Positions 10,701-20,417 of a stretch of DNA of 64,000 bases are shown here, piece by piece. Source of the stretch: Bursaphelenchus xylophilus (Eukaryota > Nematoda > Chromadorea > Rhabditida > Aphelenchoididae); the NCBI GenBank assembly GCA_904066235.2, contig CAJFCV020000004.1:10478001-10542000 (forward strand), read 5' to 3'. The notes below the pieces were generated by a model. It was not told where the DNA came from and made no database searches. It saw nothing but the letters and a program-made list of their open reading frames with translations. Within the stretch, counting starts at the first letter, position 1; each line of letters starts with the position of its first letter. Position numbers and translations under genes: made by a program.

Positions 10701-12501
10701 TCGTTGGACCGAATCTCAAGACAAAGCATTTAAAGCTGTAATAGAAGCCCTTAAGAAAGCTCCAACGCTAGCCCCACCACGCCAAGATAGGCCCTACATA
10801 ATAGAAACAGATGCCTCGGCATGGGGTTTAGCAGCAACATTACTACAGAAAAATGACCTTGGTTTTCCAAGACCCATAGCTTACGCTAGCCGGAAACTAA
10901 ACAAATTTGAAGCCAAATATCCCGCCGTAGAAACCGAAGCATTAGCAATAGTATTCGGACTAAAAGAATTTAGGCCTTACATTGAAGGTCATATTCCCAC
11001 CCTTATCCGAACAAATAACAGCGCACTAACATCACTTTTAAAACGCAAAGATTTACAGGGAAGATTAGCTAAATATCAACTAGCCATACAACAATATAAT
11101 ATTCTAATAGAACATAGATCCGGAAAATCAAATTCTTTTGCTGACTACGTTAGCCGTTACCAACCTGTCTCTTTTGTAAATATATTTTACTTAGACCAAA
11201 ATACGGTTAAAAACGCTCAACAAACCGATCCCACCTGCATAGAAATTGCGAACGCAATTAACAACAAAATTTTTCCGGAACTTACTAAAGGACGTCTTAA
11301 ATTATTCAAACTAAAACTCAAAAATTTTCGATTCATTGATGATGTTTTGCATCATTACAAAAAAGGGATTTCCCGCATTTACATCCCCAAAGAATTAAGG
11401 ACAAAAATATTAACTGATTTCCACGATGACCACCTTCAAGGAGCTCATCAAGGTCTACAGAAAAGTATTGCAAACCTCAAAAAACGCGTATTCTGGGACG
11501 GAATGGTTCGCGACATGAAACAGTACATCAGCTCTTGTCCCCAATGCCAAATCAACAAAGTGAACCCCGGAGACAAGACCTTGGCTAAAACCATCCCCTT
11601 TCAACCAGCACTATTCCCCTTTCACCGCGTTCATATCGACATCAAAGGACCACTTCCGCAAACTGAAAATGGGAACCGCTACATTTTGGTTTCTATTGAC
11701 GCGCACACCAAATACGTCATGGTCTCCCCGATGCCAAACCAAGAAACTAAGACTGTCATCAACGCATTCATGGAAAGCGTAATCACAAAATTCGGAATTA
11801 TGGAACTCTTATATTCCGATAATGGCAGCCAGTTTACCGACCAACGTTTCGTGCAACTAGGAAAACACTATGGATTTAAACATCAATATTCCCCGGTAAA
11901 CACCCCGCATCTGAATGGTCAAGCGGAAAGAGTCAATAGAACACTAGCCGTCATGCTCAAAACGGCAGCCGAGGACTACAGTACCCATTGGGACCTACAC
12001 TTATCAAAAATGGTCTTTGTATACAACACATCTCCGCATGCTACCACCAAGGAGACCCCGTTCTTCCTAATGCACGGATTTGACCCATTACTCCCAAGTG
12101 ACTTACTTCTTCGCACCTTTTCGCAACGCCGCACAACTTATGGTGAAACAGACGTGGCCATGCAACATATTATGGCCATGAACAACGCCTATGAGCAAGC
12201 CGCGCTACAAACTCACCGAACCGACGATCCGAATGACGACTCCGCCCCAATACCATCAGCCCCTTCCTCGCAGAAAACAATCACAAAAAATGATCTAATT
12301 TTGATCATCGACCCCGCCAAGAAATCGAAGTTCCAACCCACATGGATCGGACCCTTCCGTGTTCTGGAAAGTGGCCGATCAATCATAAAAGCGCGACTCC
12401 TAAGTGACCCAAGAAAAATCACAACTACTCACGTGAACAAATGTAAGCTATATTTTACTCGAGATTCGAGCCCCATCCTAGAGCAAGAAAGCAACATTTA
12501 A
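7753..12501 (+). CDS. Gypsy polyprotein, C-terminal part: envelope-like stalk and anchor, protease, RT, RNase H, integrase
   Basis: The frame is open from 7732, but its first codons lie in the BEL LTR. Numbering from 7732: residues about 100-330 continue the extracellular-like region with Cys and sequons NKT and NST; residues about 345-370 are a strong hydrophobic membrane segment followed by a basic tail. Aspartyl protease VDSGSA is at about 428. RT has its YLDD box at 876-879. RNase H follows with TDAS at about 1027 and ADYVSR; the usual TDH triplet reads TNN. Integrase has an HHCC zinc domain and D, D, E catalytic signatures (HIDIKG, SDNGSQF, GQAERVN). The domain order is that of Ty3/Gypsy. 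No chromodomain was recognised. Confidence 0.92.
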   Translation, partial: GPYYPINVQTRSSTNNTSKTTKNPQRSDGNPKVATPTVTTPISITGKTTMAPMTPTSLPHTTRKQNSPIEAQTFPSPAPPYEAHDPTNVKLEYLSLTVTKLIRDEYANLFAHICSIHNQNVAIITALSKLNPTLAVRSWLNRDDVIAYHSGEAFAVSTCEPIKPDIVHWNHKYGDSCWTDVPVEYKNKTYFAPLGTYELQYNSTKIPCDQIPVNVYRQADGTWTSPIGHANVMQIDRALTQLNFDTLPTFSSASIYQPQWTRLVVSTSILNSYAHKINRLETTLQATQESDIPELKLVSDGSSEGATSSLLTMEVVKGWKDAVIDFFFPNLDTWEEITVAVLSVLALGVALFLYGPYISTFLRHVKRHQKYDPVNAVEMQDVSPSAPCIDHVYVPPVYSIQTGTQPKIIVHIKGKPVAALVDSGSAITYCRQSLARKLQLPISPLQAMATARAVNDTTFKFLGQVQADVSFRQLNLQIHMLVSEDNHCPSELLIGTDTLRKVCAKGHSVNFDLNQNTINIGDEIFPFVFNLDTDLTTEPCKIVLNQDEHLPPRSDNFIVAKTLTTPPGRTVLIEDAITTNEMVKTAAVLCRLATPNYVPVTIINAGYAPVTLRKNQTIATLSEVPQQQSFPIMFVQSPQQIHVPPELDYIETLPPAEKQPKQQLNPDLEDSILSENAKKYLTRLIHRYSDVFVGTDGKIGQYTGPIQHEIELINPKDIPRKRPYRVPLPLRSEIERQLKQLLDQKIIEKSSSPFASPIVMVKKKDGTYRLCVDYRQLNQNTVKRVQLLPNIQEILDLTAGHKYFSTLDCSQAFHQVTLAPGSIEKTAFITHMGLFQYLRMPFGLTAAPATMQRIMDHLKGELTAKIFIYLDDLCVSSTDENDHIRDLEEVFSALRSKGLKLSLKKCFFGKNEVKYLGFLLSEKGIRPDPKNVETVAKFQIPKTLTELRSFIGAVSYFRRFIEGFATIMAPLYELTKQGDSIPSRWTESQDKAFKAVIEALKKAPTLAPPRQDRPYIIETDASAWGLAATLLQKNDLGFPRPIAYASRKLNKFEAKYPAVETEALAIVFGLKEFRPYIEGHIPTLIRTNNSALTSLLKRKDLQGRLAKYQLAIQQYNILIEHRSGKSNSFADYVSRYQPVSFVNIFYLDQNTVKNAQQTDPTCIEIANAINNKIFPELTKGRLKLFKLKLKNFRFIDDVLHHYKKGISRIYIPKELRTKILTDFHDDHLQGAHQGLQKSIANLKKRVFWDGMVRDMKQYISSCPQCQINKVNPGDKTLAKTIPFQPALFPFHRVHIDIKGPLPQTENGNRYILVSIDAHTKYVMVSPMPNQETKTVINAFMESVITKFGIMELLYSDNGSQFTDQRFVQLGKHYGFKHQYSPVNTPHLNGQAERVNRTLAVMLKTAAEDYSTHWDLHLSKMVFVYNTSPHATTKETPFFLMHGFDPLLPSDLLLRTFSQRRTTYGETDVAMQHIMAMNNAYEQAALQTHRTDDPNDDSAPIPSAPSSQKTITKNDLILIIDPAKKSKFQPTWIGPFRVLESGRSIIKARLLSDPRKITTTHVNKCKLYFTRDSSPILEQESNI

Positions 12502-13376
12502 GCACTATGCCTATATGCAAAAATTTTTTTTATATATAGCTACATAGTTAAGAAAAGAAATAGAAAATATAAAAAATATAATCGTAACAAAAATATTATT
12601 AAAATTCCTTGTCCTTACCAAAACATTACAATCCTAGTACCAAATTCTATATGCCTCATTTATCAGAGATATAATTCAAAAAAGAAAAATGATAAAAAAA
12701 AAATAAAAGAGGGAATATGCGAAATATGCAAAATAAGAAGGCAAAATTATCAAAATAATATTACAAAAAAAAGAGACCCCAGAAAAAAATTCTAAATAGC
12801 TAAAATACTCTTCGTACAACAGCACGATATAGAAATAAACCCCCACCTTTTCTAAAACAACGTCTTACTACTTAATTTAACCATCGTTTCCAAATTTTTC
12901 TTTTTTCATTATAATTCTTTTTCATAAATTTAAGAATTTGATTGTGTGTCACACTTACCATATTATTCACAAACCGAATTTTTTCTCCTCTGCCTTCCAT
13001 TCTTTCCCACCTTTAAAACTTTCTCCCCATCCCATATCACAATGAAATCATCTTTCTCCAAAATTTCCCCCCTAAGAAAACGCCTTGCCAAAAATCTTAT
13101 TGTATTCTCAAAACAAAATCTTGTCCAAAAACATCTAAAGGTTGCTCACTTCCAAACTCCGATCAATCAGTTCTTCTGATCTCCGTGGCTCCCTGACCGG
13201 CTGGACACGCCCCCAGTAAACATACAACGCACCAGCACTAACTCCATCGACAGCATTTGGCCCCATTACTGGAACCAACACAACAAGAACGAACCAGACC
13301 CCAGAAGACAACATTGAAGAATATCCTACGGATAAAGTCGGAACGCAGAGACGCGTTCATCTCTTGGCCGTGATAT
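12502..13376 (+). other. 3' untranslated region of the Gypsy element
   Basis: 875 bp between the Pol stop codon and the 3' LTR. It is very A/T-rich at first and more mixed after 13180. A 77-codon open frame (12946-13179) lacks an ATG start and any motif. No clear polypurine tract abuts the LTR. Confidence 0.6.
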
Positions 13377-13763
13377 TGTAATGATCAAATAATGGAAGCC
13401 GTGCGGAAACCACGTGAACACCTCCGCTACACTACGAATGGAGTGGTCAAAGGAGTTCAACCACACCCAAGGAGTTCAAGATTAATGACCACGCGCATTA
13501 CGTGCGTCAAACAATGAAGAAATAATGATCGATGGCTTCCGGATTACGAAACCGGATGAGGACACAAAGTGACTCAGCAGAAACTGAGTTCATAAAAACC
13601 AAGTTTGGAATGTGTGCAACCCAAACTACAACAACCCAATCTACTATATAAGCCGCCCTCGAAATCATTCGAGGAAGCGCTTCCACTCTCTTAATGCTCT
13701 TGTAATTCTCTTGTAATCATTCTCTAATAAACCTTTCTATATTATCTAAAGTCGACCATTACA
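13377..13763 (+). repeat. 3' LTR of the Gypsy element
   Basis: 387-bp direct repeat of 1030-1416 with the same TGTAAT...ATTACA ends, followed by the AAGG target duplication. Confidence 0.95.
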
Positions 13764-14066
13764 AAGGAAAGTACTTTTATGGGGGCTCCTACTTTTTGAC
13801 GGGACATACCTCAAAAAATCAGAAAAAATGTGCTGATCAAGGATATATAAATCCTAGCTGCCCATTTTGGGTTTTTTGGCATGTTTTGGCCGTCGAAAGT
13901 TTTGAAATTCGCAAGAGGAAAGAATAAAAGACGATTTGAAAGGCAGGGAAACCAATGAGTGAGTGGCGCAGTTGGTTGCGCAGAAGGCTGGGGTTTGTGC
14001 GGAGGGGGGTTCGAGTTCCCTTTTGTGATTTTTTTTTATTTTTTGTATTTTTGCTGTAAAATACAA
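13764..14066 (+). repeat. Left long terminal inverted repeat of Tc5-like copy 1
   Basis: It matches the reverse complement of 15164-15467 almost exactly. It includes the tRNA-like block at about 13955-14022. Confidence 0.9.
13955..14022 (+). ncRNA. tRNA-like sequence in the left TIR of Tc5-like copy 1
   Basis: A GCGCAGTTGGTTGCGC D-arm-like hairpin (A-box type) lies about 30 bases before GGTTCGAGTTCC (B-box type), and the pair is followed by a T-run. The acceptor stem does not pair well, so this is tRNA-derived sequence rather than a clear functional tRNA. The same block appears inverted in the right TIR (about 15209-15276). Confidence 0.55.
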
Positions 14067-14216
14067 AATAAAGTTAGAAAACATTGATTGAGGCTTTTCA
14101 TTTCCCGTTGGCTATTAATTAGAAGTCAAAAACGCGACTTAAAAACATAAACGAAGCCAAAAAATCACGGAAGGGTGTCAAGAAACACTCATTTCCCTGT
14201 GACGTGCAGTCATAAA

Positions 14217-15036
14217 ATGTCCGAATTTTCGCCGCAAAATGTTGTGTCCATATTGTTGGACAAATATGGTGTTGGGGATGCTAAAGCCGCTACCAGAGAA
14301 GAACAGAAGATGGCGGATCGGTTTGCGTATTGTATTGAACAATGTAAGAATGGGATGACGTTAGAAGAGGAGAATGAAGAGGCCGAAGTTGAAACTGACA
14401 ACTATGACAGTGATCCGGATTATGAAGACTTGGAAGAAGACGAACCTGATTGCTTGCCACCAGAAGATCAAGTTCAACTCAGTGACGGAGGCATCGCATG
14501 ATTGGAACAGGCAAGTAAAGCTTTAAACTTTTACCGAGGTTCAAAGACACAACGTTGTCGCCCGTTAAAATTGGTAAACCATCATTTTCGCTATATAAAA
14601 AAGAGAAAGAGTTGGACAAACTTCGAGAATTTGAACAAACTGGGGGGTTAAAAGGTAGACTGAGGTCCAATTTTCGAACCCTCGGATTTTCCCTCAAAAA
14701 ACGTGTTTTGGACCAAATTAACTCAAAAAAGATCCTACATGATTCCTGGATCCGCAGTGAAGCACTTCAAATAGCTAATGATCTGGGATTAAAAAATTTT
14801 AAAGCTAGTCATAATTTTATTCAAAACTTAAAAAAACAAACAAAAATATGTTCAAGACAAGTGACCCGATGGGTCGCCTCCAAAAAACGCAAAAATGCCC
14901 TCACGGCCGAGGAAAAAAAAAGTTTGTGAATGAAGTCAAGGCCGAAATGCAAAAATTTCCATTCGATTGTGTGCTAAATTGCGACCAGACCCCAATATAC
15001 AAGGAGATGCACTCTAACCGAACCCTTGAAAGGTGA
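14217..15036 (+). pseudogene. Broken Tc5/pogo-type transposase
   Basis: Three frame-disrupted pieces read in order. An acidic N-terminal segment starts at ATG 14217 and stops at 14501. A middle segment (about 14555-14929) contains a basic CENP-B/Tc5-type HTH ending SRQVTRWV. After a frame change, a short piece (about 14930-15034) carries the first catalytic block, VLNCDQTP. The rest of the DDE domain is missing, so the element cannot mobilise itself. The NCDQ signature and HTH order are those of the Tc5/Tigger branch. Confidence 0.75.
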
Positions 15037-15163
15037 GAAGATGGTTGACCGATATTGTCAGTTTACTGCTTCGGCTTAAATCTCCGTAGGAGATGAACTG
15101 AACAGCCAGAAAAAACATTTTTTATTTCGAAAAGCCTCTTAAATTATCTTTGAACATCCTTAC

Positions 15164-15467
15164 TTGTATTTTACAGCAAAAATACAAAAAATAAAAAAAA
15201 ATCACAAAAGGGAACTCGAACCCCCCTCCGCACAAACCCCAGTCTTCTGCGCAACCAACTGCGCCACTCACTCATTGGTTTCCCTGCCTTTCAAATCGTC
15301 TTTTATTCTTTCCTCTTGCGAATTTCAAAACTTTCGACGGCCAAAACATGCCAAAAAACCCAAAATGGGCAGCTAGGATTTATACATCCTTGATCAGCAC
15401 ATTTTTTCTGATTTTTTGAGATATGTCCCGTCAAAAAGTAGGAGCCCCCATAAAAGTACTTTCCTTG
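15164..15467 (-). repeat. Right long terminal inverted repeat of Tc5-like copy 1
   Basis: Inverse of 13764-14066. It contains a second tRNA-like block on the minus strand and ends CTTTCCTTG before the TTA duplication. Confidence 0.9.
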
Positions 15468-15644
15468 TTAGATTTGCTAATTTGTTATGTAGCGTGCTAA
15501 GTGTCACTTCCGGGCCGTCAACGTCCATATACGACTTCTACGGCCCGCTAGAATTAATATTTTGGCTATGAGGATTCGTTCTACTTTGTGTTTTGGCAGT
15601 CTTTATAGATTTACCCCGCAATTCTGTTCAAACATCTCTTGTGG

Positions 15645-15991
15645 CCGAGAGAGCGGGCGAAAAGTGGAGTGCGTCGGACCAAAGTAATTTTAGACCGTAT
15701 CTAAAAGTTTTTAGATACGGTGTAAATGTATGTCCGTATAGTGTGGAGAAAATTGTTTTTTTGTTTAAATATCATTATTCTCCAATTGTAAGGCAGAACC
15801 AGGTATGAAACTTTTCATGACAAAATTCGAAAAAAGCAACACATTTTTGGCCACTTTCGGTGTAGAAAATCTTAGTTGTTTCTGCAAATCGTGAGCTAGA
15901 AGTCATTCATAGGCCTAAGGAAGCATTATTCTAAATTTGTGCCAAGTTTCAGCAAAATATGACCGTCCAACTTGGAGCAATTTCCCTGTTA
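15645..15991 (-). repeat. Family A MITE, truncated copy
   Basis: It has a GAGAGAGCGGGCGAAAAGTGG block, then TTTCTGCAAATCGTGAGCTAG, and an end resembling CAACTTGGAGCAATTTCCCTG. It lies in the 5' flank of the CYSTM-like gene. Confidence 0.6.
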
Positions 15992-16058
15992 GGAATTCCA
16001 TATCTTGATCTTATTCTCCAAGTTTCATTGAACAGTCATATATAGCCCTACCTTCCAG

Positions 16059-16406
16059 ATGCAACAGCCATACCCACAATACCCCAACGGCCAAGCTTAC
16101 CCCGCTCAAGGGGCGTACTACCCACAAGGCCAGTACTATCCTCCGCCGCAGCCGCAGGTTGTGTATCAAGAACGACAAAGCAGCCGATTCGACGACCCAA
16201 ACACTTGCTGGCTTCTGTCGCTATTGACGTTATGTTGCGGTTGCTTACTGGGTAAGTAATGGTGGGTGTTACGGGGTAGAGAATGGTCGCGACCGGTCGT
16301 AACAGTTAATGAAATGAGTTATCTTTTAGGTGAGGCGCTTTGCGATGAGCAATGCTGTTGCTGTTTGATACCCTGCGCTCTGCCGAGGTTTGGCAGACGA
16401 TGGTAG
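16059..16406 (+). CDS. Small Tyr/Pro/Gln-rich protein with a C-terminal CYSTM-like Cys cluster
   Basis: Two exons, 16059-16251 and 16330-16406, separated by a 78-bp intron (G|GTAAGT to CTTTTAG|G); 89 aa. The ATG directly follows CCTTCCAG, a likely trans-splice acceptor. Residues 1-40 are low-complexity with repeated YP/QG/YYP units. After an SSRFDDPNTC linker, a hydrophobic Cys-rich segment (LLSLLTLCCGCLLG) runs on into exon 2 with CDEQCCCCLIPC. This is the layout of small CYSTM/XYPPX proteins, thought to associate with membranes through the Cys cluster; the biochemical role is unknown. A polyadenylation signal follows at 16531. The gene is tail-to-tail with the DUF229 gene. Confidence 0.8.
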
Positions 16407-16530
16407 ACGCAATTGCCGTATTTTGGTCCAAGAAATCGATGGTTTTTACATCAACTTTTAATTTATCCACTTGACAAAAAATCTCAACGCATTAACAACA
16501 AGATTTGTGATATAACAATAAGAAATACCC

Positions 16531-16536
16531 AATAAA
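16531..16536 (+). terminator. Polyadenylation signal of the CYSTM-like gene
   Basis: AATAAA lies 125 bases after the stop codon at 16406 and just ahead of the end of the convergent gene. Confidence 0.6.
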
Positions 16537-16559
16537 AATTGTAAACCATTGCTCTGTAA

Positions 16560-19500
16560 CTATGACTTTGGCGGTTTCGACGTTGTCGTCGTTGATGACG
16601 TCATTGAGAAGATTTCTTTGCAATAGCAGTAAGGTTTCACATAAGGGCTGCTACTGCAGAATGCCGTTGGCTCGTATTCGTCCAAACGCGCCAGTCGTTC
16701 CGAGATCAGCGAGAATTTGGCGTTTTTGTCGTCTCTGTTTTCACCGTGCATTTGGACGAATCCCCAGAGATGGCCTTCTCCGGGAAGCACCTGAAAAATT
16801 GGCAGTTTCAGTAAGCGAGGGTTGACAGTGCGATCTGCAGGGTTTTTGCCAAATTTTTGTAGCATACGACGTATCTAGGACACCTGTAAACTGTTGAAAA
16901 TTTTTTGCAAGTGTTTATCGGCCCTTATATGGCGCCTGTGAGGCGGAACGACTGCTTCGAGGATTTTCCCACCGCGAACTATGTATTTATTCAAATTTGC
17001 TTGTACTTTCCTACGTGGGACTTCTCTATAAAAGGCCTCCTTTCCACTGAATAAATCACTTGACTCTTGAGCTCTCGTCTTGTCTCGTTACTGGGTTCTC
17101 AGGCCTTTTGACAGTGCTCATATATCAGTCTGTCGAAAAAAACGGCGAGTTGTCGCGCCCGGAATCGCCCATCGCTTTGCCACGGCACGCCGTAGCTGAA
17201 AATTTGGTACGCAACTACGCCCCTTTTTCGACTGTAACCCTACTCATATATTGCCGTTTTAACCGTGGGATAGATCAGATATTGAACCATCTTTGCGGTC
17301 GAGTCGGACACCCACCTTGAACGTGACTTTAAAAGCGTTGAATCGAAGCTCCGGTTCGAACTCTTCGACTTCGATCGGGAGTTTCTTATTCAACTCGAGG
17401 GTTGAGCACAAATGCGTGTGATTGTGGAAAGTCAACGCCTGATTCATCTTGTCCACCATGAACTGAGCGATCCTGTAGCCGAATTCGGTCTCATTGCTTC
17501 GATCCACCTGCTTCAGCTGACAGTTGCAAAAGTCGAACGGGACCCGCTGATTATTGCAGTTTCTCGGTTTGTCCAGCTTGAACGGATGCAAGTAGCTCTC
17601 TCCTTCTAGGCGAACCGGGATGTTCGTCTTGTTCATGCCGTTGAAGACGGTCTCTTTGTTCCAGTTGGGTGCGTTCTGAAGTGTAACGGGTGATGAATAG
17701 ATCTGCAATCACTCACATATGCGATGTCGACCATTGTGGCAAATGTGTCGTAGTGGGTGGTCAGGTGCTTGCCATTCTCTCGCATGTTCTTTATCAAGTT
17801 GTCGTTGCCGCGAAGGTGTTCGGGGACTACTACCATGAGCAGAGGGTTCTTGTCTTCGGCTTCGCCCGTCTTGGTCCTTCGAATGCCTCCGAAACGGTAG
17901 CCGTGGTCGCCCATGACAAAGAGGAACGAGTTGCTCAGCTGAAAGTATTTGTATCGTAATTCAAAGCGATGACAAAAGCTCGAATGCAATTTCAGCCTGT
18001 CGGTAAACTATTGAGGGCAATTTCGCCGCCTCGATTGTGTCGCTGAAGTGAAAAGCCATTTGATTTTTTCGCGGAAAATCCATTTTCTCAACGGCGATTT
18101 TCCCGACCGACTGATGACAGCCAATATTTTTACTCCGTAAAACCCTCACTTTTTTCTTGTAATTTCTGAAAAACCGCTTAAAATACAGGTCCACGTGGAA
18201 CAGTCCGTTGGCGTCGTCATGAGCAAGATATGTGAACCACGTAATGGAGAACTTGGGAATGTCCGGATACACGTCGATAAAGTCTTTCAGGTAGTCCATC
18301 TGGTATTCGTGGGCCTCTCTGCACATCTCCCAATAAAGATGATTTTTCATCGTCGCATTCTCATCCCGATACTTTTTGGATTCTAGACGGAGTTGGAAGG
18401 GTCTGAAAAATGCGACAAGATAGTATGTTCCTGCGGGCACAGTGACATGCATTTTACAGGGGATGCACTCCAAGTTGCAACGCTAAGGTTTTGATGGAAC
18501 TTGGTGCAAATTTAGAATTATTTTTTTCTTTGACGTGTTACAAAAATACGAAAAAAATTGCGAAAAACGGCGCATACTTATTTCTACTGTAAAAAGTAAT
18601 TTCCTCATAAAAACTCATTTTTTTCCTCGCAAAACTGACAGAGATATGGCCAAGAGAATGTTCTTTATGTCTGACCGCTCTCCGTGTTTTCTGTAGTCTC
18701 TCAGCGGCAAATATGGTTCAATATCTCCGCTGCGCTTGCGAAGCGCGAGCTACAATTTTCACCATTTAATAGGTGGCCTATGTCTGACGTCTCTGCGAAG
18801 TTTGAAGGAAATCTGAACGTTGCACTTGAAACCTTCTTTTTTACGTTGCATCTGCTCACCTCATGTAATGATCGACCGGCGTTTTCCCGAACCCAAAGCA
18901 ATTCGGCCAATTGAACACACCCAATTCCCAGTCCTCCGAAAACAACGTGGTATAGCCCTTTTTCTTGAATTCGTAGCCAATGAACTGGTCCTGCTCCAAA
19001 TAGTATCCGCACATGTCGTACATGTTGATCTTGGGCTTTCGCTCATCATTTATGGGCGATTTCTCCATCTCATAGGCCTGTCGGCCCATCAGCAGAGCGT
19101 ACCCGTTTGGTCTGCTGTTAATCCCGACTTTATTCACATTCGGCATCACAACCGCCTCCATCTCTTCGCGAAGCACATGAACTGTCGCGGGCATGGAGCG
19201 CATAAATTGAGTGGTGGAGACCGAATCAAAAATTATCATGTGTACATCGGGCTTGGGGTTTGGCGGTGTGTCCGAATGCGGCTTCTTGACGTCGAGAAGA
19301 TCCGGCGGAGTTGTTGAAGTTGGTGGCTTGGCGGTTGGTTTGGTTTGGAAATAGTGACTAGAGATACGATTAGAGATAGATCAATGTCAGTCTGTCGGGA
19401 AAATAATGAGCACAGAATTTGATTTTCTCGCGACAAAATTCATTTTATCAGTGACGATGCGATTTTCGATGCTACAGAGCGCTCATTATTTTCCAGACAG

Positions 19501-20417
19501 ACTATATAAACCAAGAGGTACAAATCTTACTATTGCCGATAGATCTGAGTGTGCAAGGTGTTGTAATTGTAGAGAGGATCATGTTTTCTTGTGCAATTTA
19601 CCTCCAGGATATCACAATCCGGCTCAACGGAAATCTCTTGCCAATGACCGTAGGTGAAGGTGTAGTCGTCTTTGGGGTAGTAGCATCTGAAGCAATTTTT
19701 GATCGTCTTTGGAACATACGATGGTAATGCCAACGTTTTTCAACAGATGAAAAAACCTTTTGTCAGTCTGTCCGGAAAATAATAACGGCAATATTGCAGC
19801 ACTGATTGTGCTAAAGTGAAAAGAAACTTGATTTTGCCGCGGCAAAGTTCATTTTCTCAACGGCAATGCAATTTTCGCTGAGACAAAGTGCTCAATATTT
19901 TCCCGACAGGCTGACAAAGACCTTACCTAAACAGACATTGCGTTGAATTACCAATCTCCTCCGCAGTCAACATCACTTTTCCGTTCTTCATGAACGTCCC
20001 TTGCGTATATGTCCCAACACAGCCGTACATTCGATCTCGGCCCTTGTTGATGTAATACAGCGCCTTCTCATTCCACGGATCCAAATCCGGCAGTCTGCAC
20101 TCCATTGCCTCGACCTTGCTCAAATTGCGATGAACAAGACCCTCATGGCCTTTGAAGTCTTCAAGGCGCAGCTCATTATCCGGCCTCTTCGTTTTGCCCC
20201 CAATCGTTTTGAAATGGTCGTTAATAACGTCGTTGGGATTTATTGTGACCAAAACTTTTCCAGAGCCATGGTCTACTTTGAGCTCTTTTGGCCGACGAAC
20301 ACTTCCTTGATACACATAGTCATCAACGAAGCTTCGGTTGAACAACAAAAGAGCTAATATGCTGGTGACGCCGAGTACCACCACCGCTCGGTAGAAGACC
20401 AGCATAAATTGAGGCAT
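16560..20417 (-). CDS. DUF229 family (sulfatase/alkaline-phosphatase-fold) membrane protein
   Basis: Seven exons in consistent phase: 20417-19927, 19686-19531, 19357-18860, 18402-18150, 17938-17717, 17675-17316, 16790-16560; 736 aa. The ATG follows TTTGCAG, a likely trans-splice acceptor. Residues about 5-26 are a signal anchor, so the bulk is probably lumenal or extracellular. A Cys-containing N-terminal domain follows. The phosphatase-like core has IIFDSVS at 257-263 (the strand and Asp-Ser of this fold) and MGDHG at 475-479 (metal-binding Asp-His). A C-terminal YCYC pair lies near the end. DUF229 is expanded in nematodes, and its substrate is unknown to me. All introns except the 41-bp fifth contain MITEs or a solo LTR. 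Confidence 0.88.
16937..17113 (+). repeat. Solo LTR, antisense in intron 6 of the DUF229 gene
   Basis: 177 bp from TGTGAGGCGGAACGA to CTTTTGACA, with a CTATAAAAGGCC TATA-like box and a GAATAAATCAC polyadenylation-like signal. It matches 39253-39433 over its full length. No target duplication is obvious here. Confidence 0.75.
17992..18114. repeat. Family B MITE in DUF229 intron 4
   Basis: It has diverged TCAGCCTGTCGG and CCGACCGACTGA ends around a GTCGCTGAAGTGAAAAG core. Confidence 0.75.
18457..18838. repeat. Family A MITE in DUF229 intron 3
   Basis: It starts CAGGGGATGCACTCCAAG and retains the internal blocks GACCGCTCTCCG and AAGCGCGAGCTA. It ends near GAACGTTGCACTTG, with the right tip eroded. 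Confidence 0.75.
19387..19504. repeat. Family B MITE in DUF229 intron 2
   Basis: TCAGTCTGTCGGGAAAATAA at the left and TTATTTTCCAGACAGACT at the right; about 118 bp, slightly short for the family. Confidence 0.8.
19763..19914. repeat. Family B MITE in DUF229 intron 1
   Basis: TCAGTCTGTCCGGAAAATAA and TATTTTCCCGACAGGCTGA ends, 152 bp. It fills most of the 240-bp intron. Confidence 0.8.

Larger units (their letters stand above)
1030..13763 (+). mobile_element. Ty3/Gypsy-type LTR retrotransposon with Gag-envelope-like-Pol layout
   Basis: Two 387-bp LTRs (1030-1416 and 13377-13763), identical as far as I can compare by eye, begin TGTAAT and end ATTACA. AAGG is duplicated at 1026-1029 and 13764-13767. 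Between them lies one long reading frame (1607-4192 and 7753-12501) interrupted by a BEL/Pao-type insertion. Removing that insertion plus one CCCAG copy keeps the frame, giving about 2,440 codons. The order is Gag, basic N/R-rich nucleocapsid, signal-peptide-like segment, Cys-rich ectodomain, membrane segment, protease, RT, RNase H, integrase. The matching LTRs and open frame suggest a recent insertion, silenced by a still later one. Confidence 0.93.
1025..15467. mobile_element. Tc5-like DNA transposon (copy 1), split by an LTR retrotransposon
   Basis: The outer ends are CAAGGAAAGTAC and its reverse complement, with TTA duplicated outside (1022-1024 and 15468-15470). The five tip bases 1025-1029 are separated from the rest (13764 onward) by the Gypsy element and its AAGG duplication. 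Without the insert the transposon is about 1.7 kb. Terminal inverted repeats are roughly 300 bp (13764-14066 and 15164-15467), each with a tRNA-like segment. The interior holds a broken transposase with a CENP-B-type HTH and an NCDQT motif. The 3-bp TNA duplication, CAAGG tips, long TIRs and this transposase type match the C. elegans Tc4/Tc5 group. Internal deletion and frameshifts make the copy non-autonomous. Confidence 0.8.

Noticed and set aside
12946..13179. 77-codon open frame in the Gypsy 3' region
   Set aside because: It starts at a non-ATG codon, is low-complexity (Phe/Lys/Ser), and has no resemblance to an envelope or accessory protein.
17676..17716. A 14-bp intron ending at TTGCAG near 17703
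   Set aside because: Too short to splice. The next in-phase AG gives a 41-bp intron, which is normal for nematodes.
19687..19756. Extending DUF229 exon 2 upstream to an AG near 19757
   Set aside because: It puts the following coding sequence out of frame. The acceptor TTGCTTCAG at 19687 gives the correct phase and a natural Cys-Tyr-Tyr continuation, so no frameshift is needed.
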